The notes under the pieces: model-generated
Told to the model about the DNA's origin: nothing
Databases searched by the model: none
What the model saw: only the letters and a program-made list of their open reading frames with translations
Assembly: GCA_964578975.1 (NCBI GenBank)
Contig: CAZOFA010000104.1
Span: 1-5,695 of the forward strand
Source of the DNA: CAYRUP01 sp964578975
Lineage (GTDB): Bacteria; Pseudomonadota; Gammaproteobacteria; DSM-16500
Reading direction: 5' to 3'
DNA: 5,695 nucleotides
Position numbers and translations under genes: made by a program
Shown: piece by piece, positions 5,622 through 5,695 of the stretch
Layout of the letters: every line of letters begins with the position of its first letter
Position numbering within the stretch: position 1 is the first letter of the stretch

Positions 5622-5695
5622 TCGTCATTGCGAGCGCAGCGAAGCAATCCAGGTTTTGTCTTGATCAAGATAACCTGGATTGCTTCGCTGCGCTC
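5622..5695. repeat. Long palindromic intergenic repeat, cut by the window edge
   Basis: Positions 5632-5655 and 5672-5695 are perfect 24-bp reverse complements. They are separated by 16 bases that contain the 12-bp palindrome TCTTGATCAAGA (5659-5670), so the loop can itself pair. The left side begins TCGTCATTGCGAG (5622-5634). By symmetry the right side should continue outside the window with GCAATGACGA. The 13-base terminus recurs, inverted, at 2267-2279, and ATTGCTTCG occurs in both elements, so the two belong to one dispersed repeat family. The repeat lies upstream of the lapA promoter and may form the end of the preceding transcript or be a neutral mobile relic. Confidence 0.85.

Noticed and set aside
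5659..5670. TCTTGATCAAGA perfect palindrome as a regulator binding site
   Set aside because: It is the centre of the larger inverted repeat 5632-5695 and is explained as the tip of that hairpin.

Overview
The window looks like chromosomal DNA from an AT-rich gammaproteobacterium. The lapA-lapB pair (LPS assembly) and a DusA with the standard gammaproteobacterial motifs point to that class. A predicted protein ending in a eukaryote-type prenylation box behind a Glu-rich C-terminal tail suggests a host-associated member, perhaps Legionella/Coxiella-like (order Legionellales). The order is an inference, because no marker gene in the window fixes it.

Layout. The plus-strand block (1-2215) holds the 3' end of nrdB (class I ribonucleotide reductase beta subunit), a 137-bp cluster of palindromic REP-like repeats that begins at the base after the nrdB stop, a RimJ/RimL-type GNAT acetyltransferase, and a Cys-rich exported protein of unknown function with its own predicted promoter. 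The convergent gap 2216-2392 holds a long imperfect hairpin and a weaker inverted repeat. The minus-strand block (2393-5543) reads, in transcription order, lapA, lapB, dusA, then an unrecognised 226-aa protein. lapA and lapB overlap by one base and dusA follows lapB after 4 bases, so these three look like one operon. The last gene has a promoter-like pair inside the dusA 3' end and may be transcribed separately. The right end (5544-5695) carries a predicted lapA promoter and a 24-bp perfect inverted repeat that runs off the window edge and shares its terminal sequence with the hairpin at 2221-2279.

How the genes work together. LapA and LapB form the inner-membrane module that, in E. coli, directs FtsH to LpxC and so sets the rate of LPS synthesis. 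DusA makes dihydrouridine in the tRNA D-loop, and its link to lapAB here appears to be only co-transcription. NrdB supplies the radical for deoxyribonucleotide synthesis. The two unrecognised proteins, one with a signal peptide and one with a CaaX-like C-terminus, are the accessory content. The second is the best lead: a candidate secreted effector that could be lipidated by host enzymes. No tRNA, rRNA, CRISPR array, riboswitch or intact mobile element was seen.
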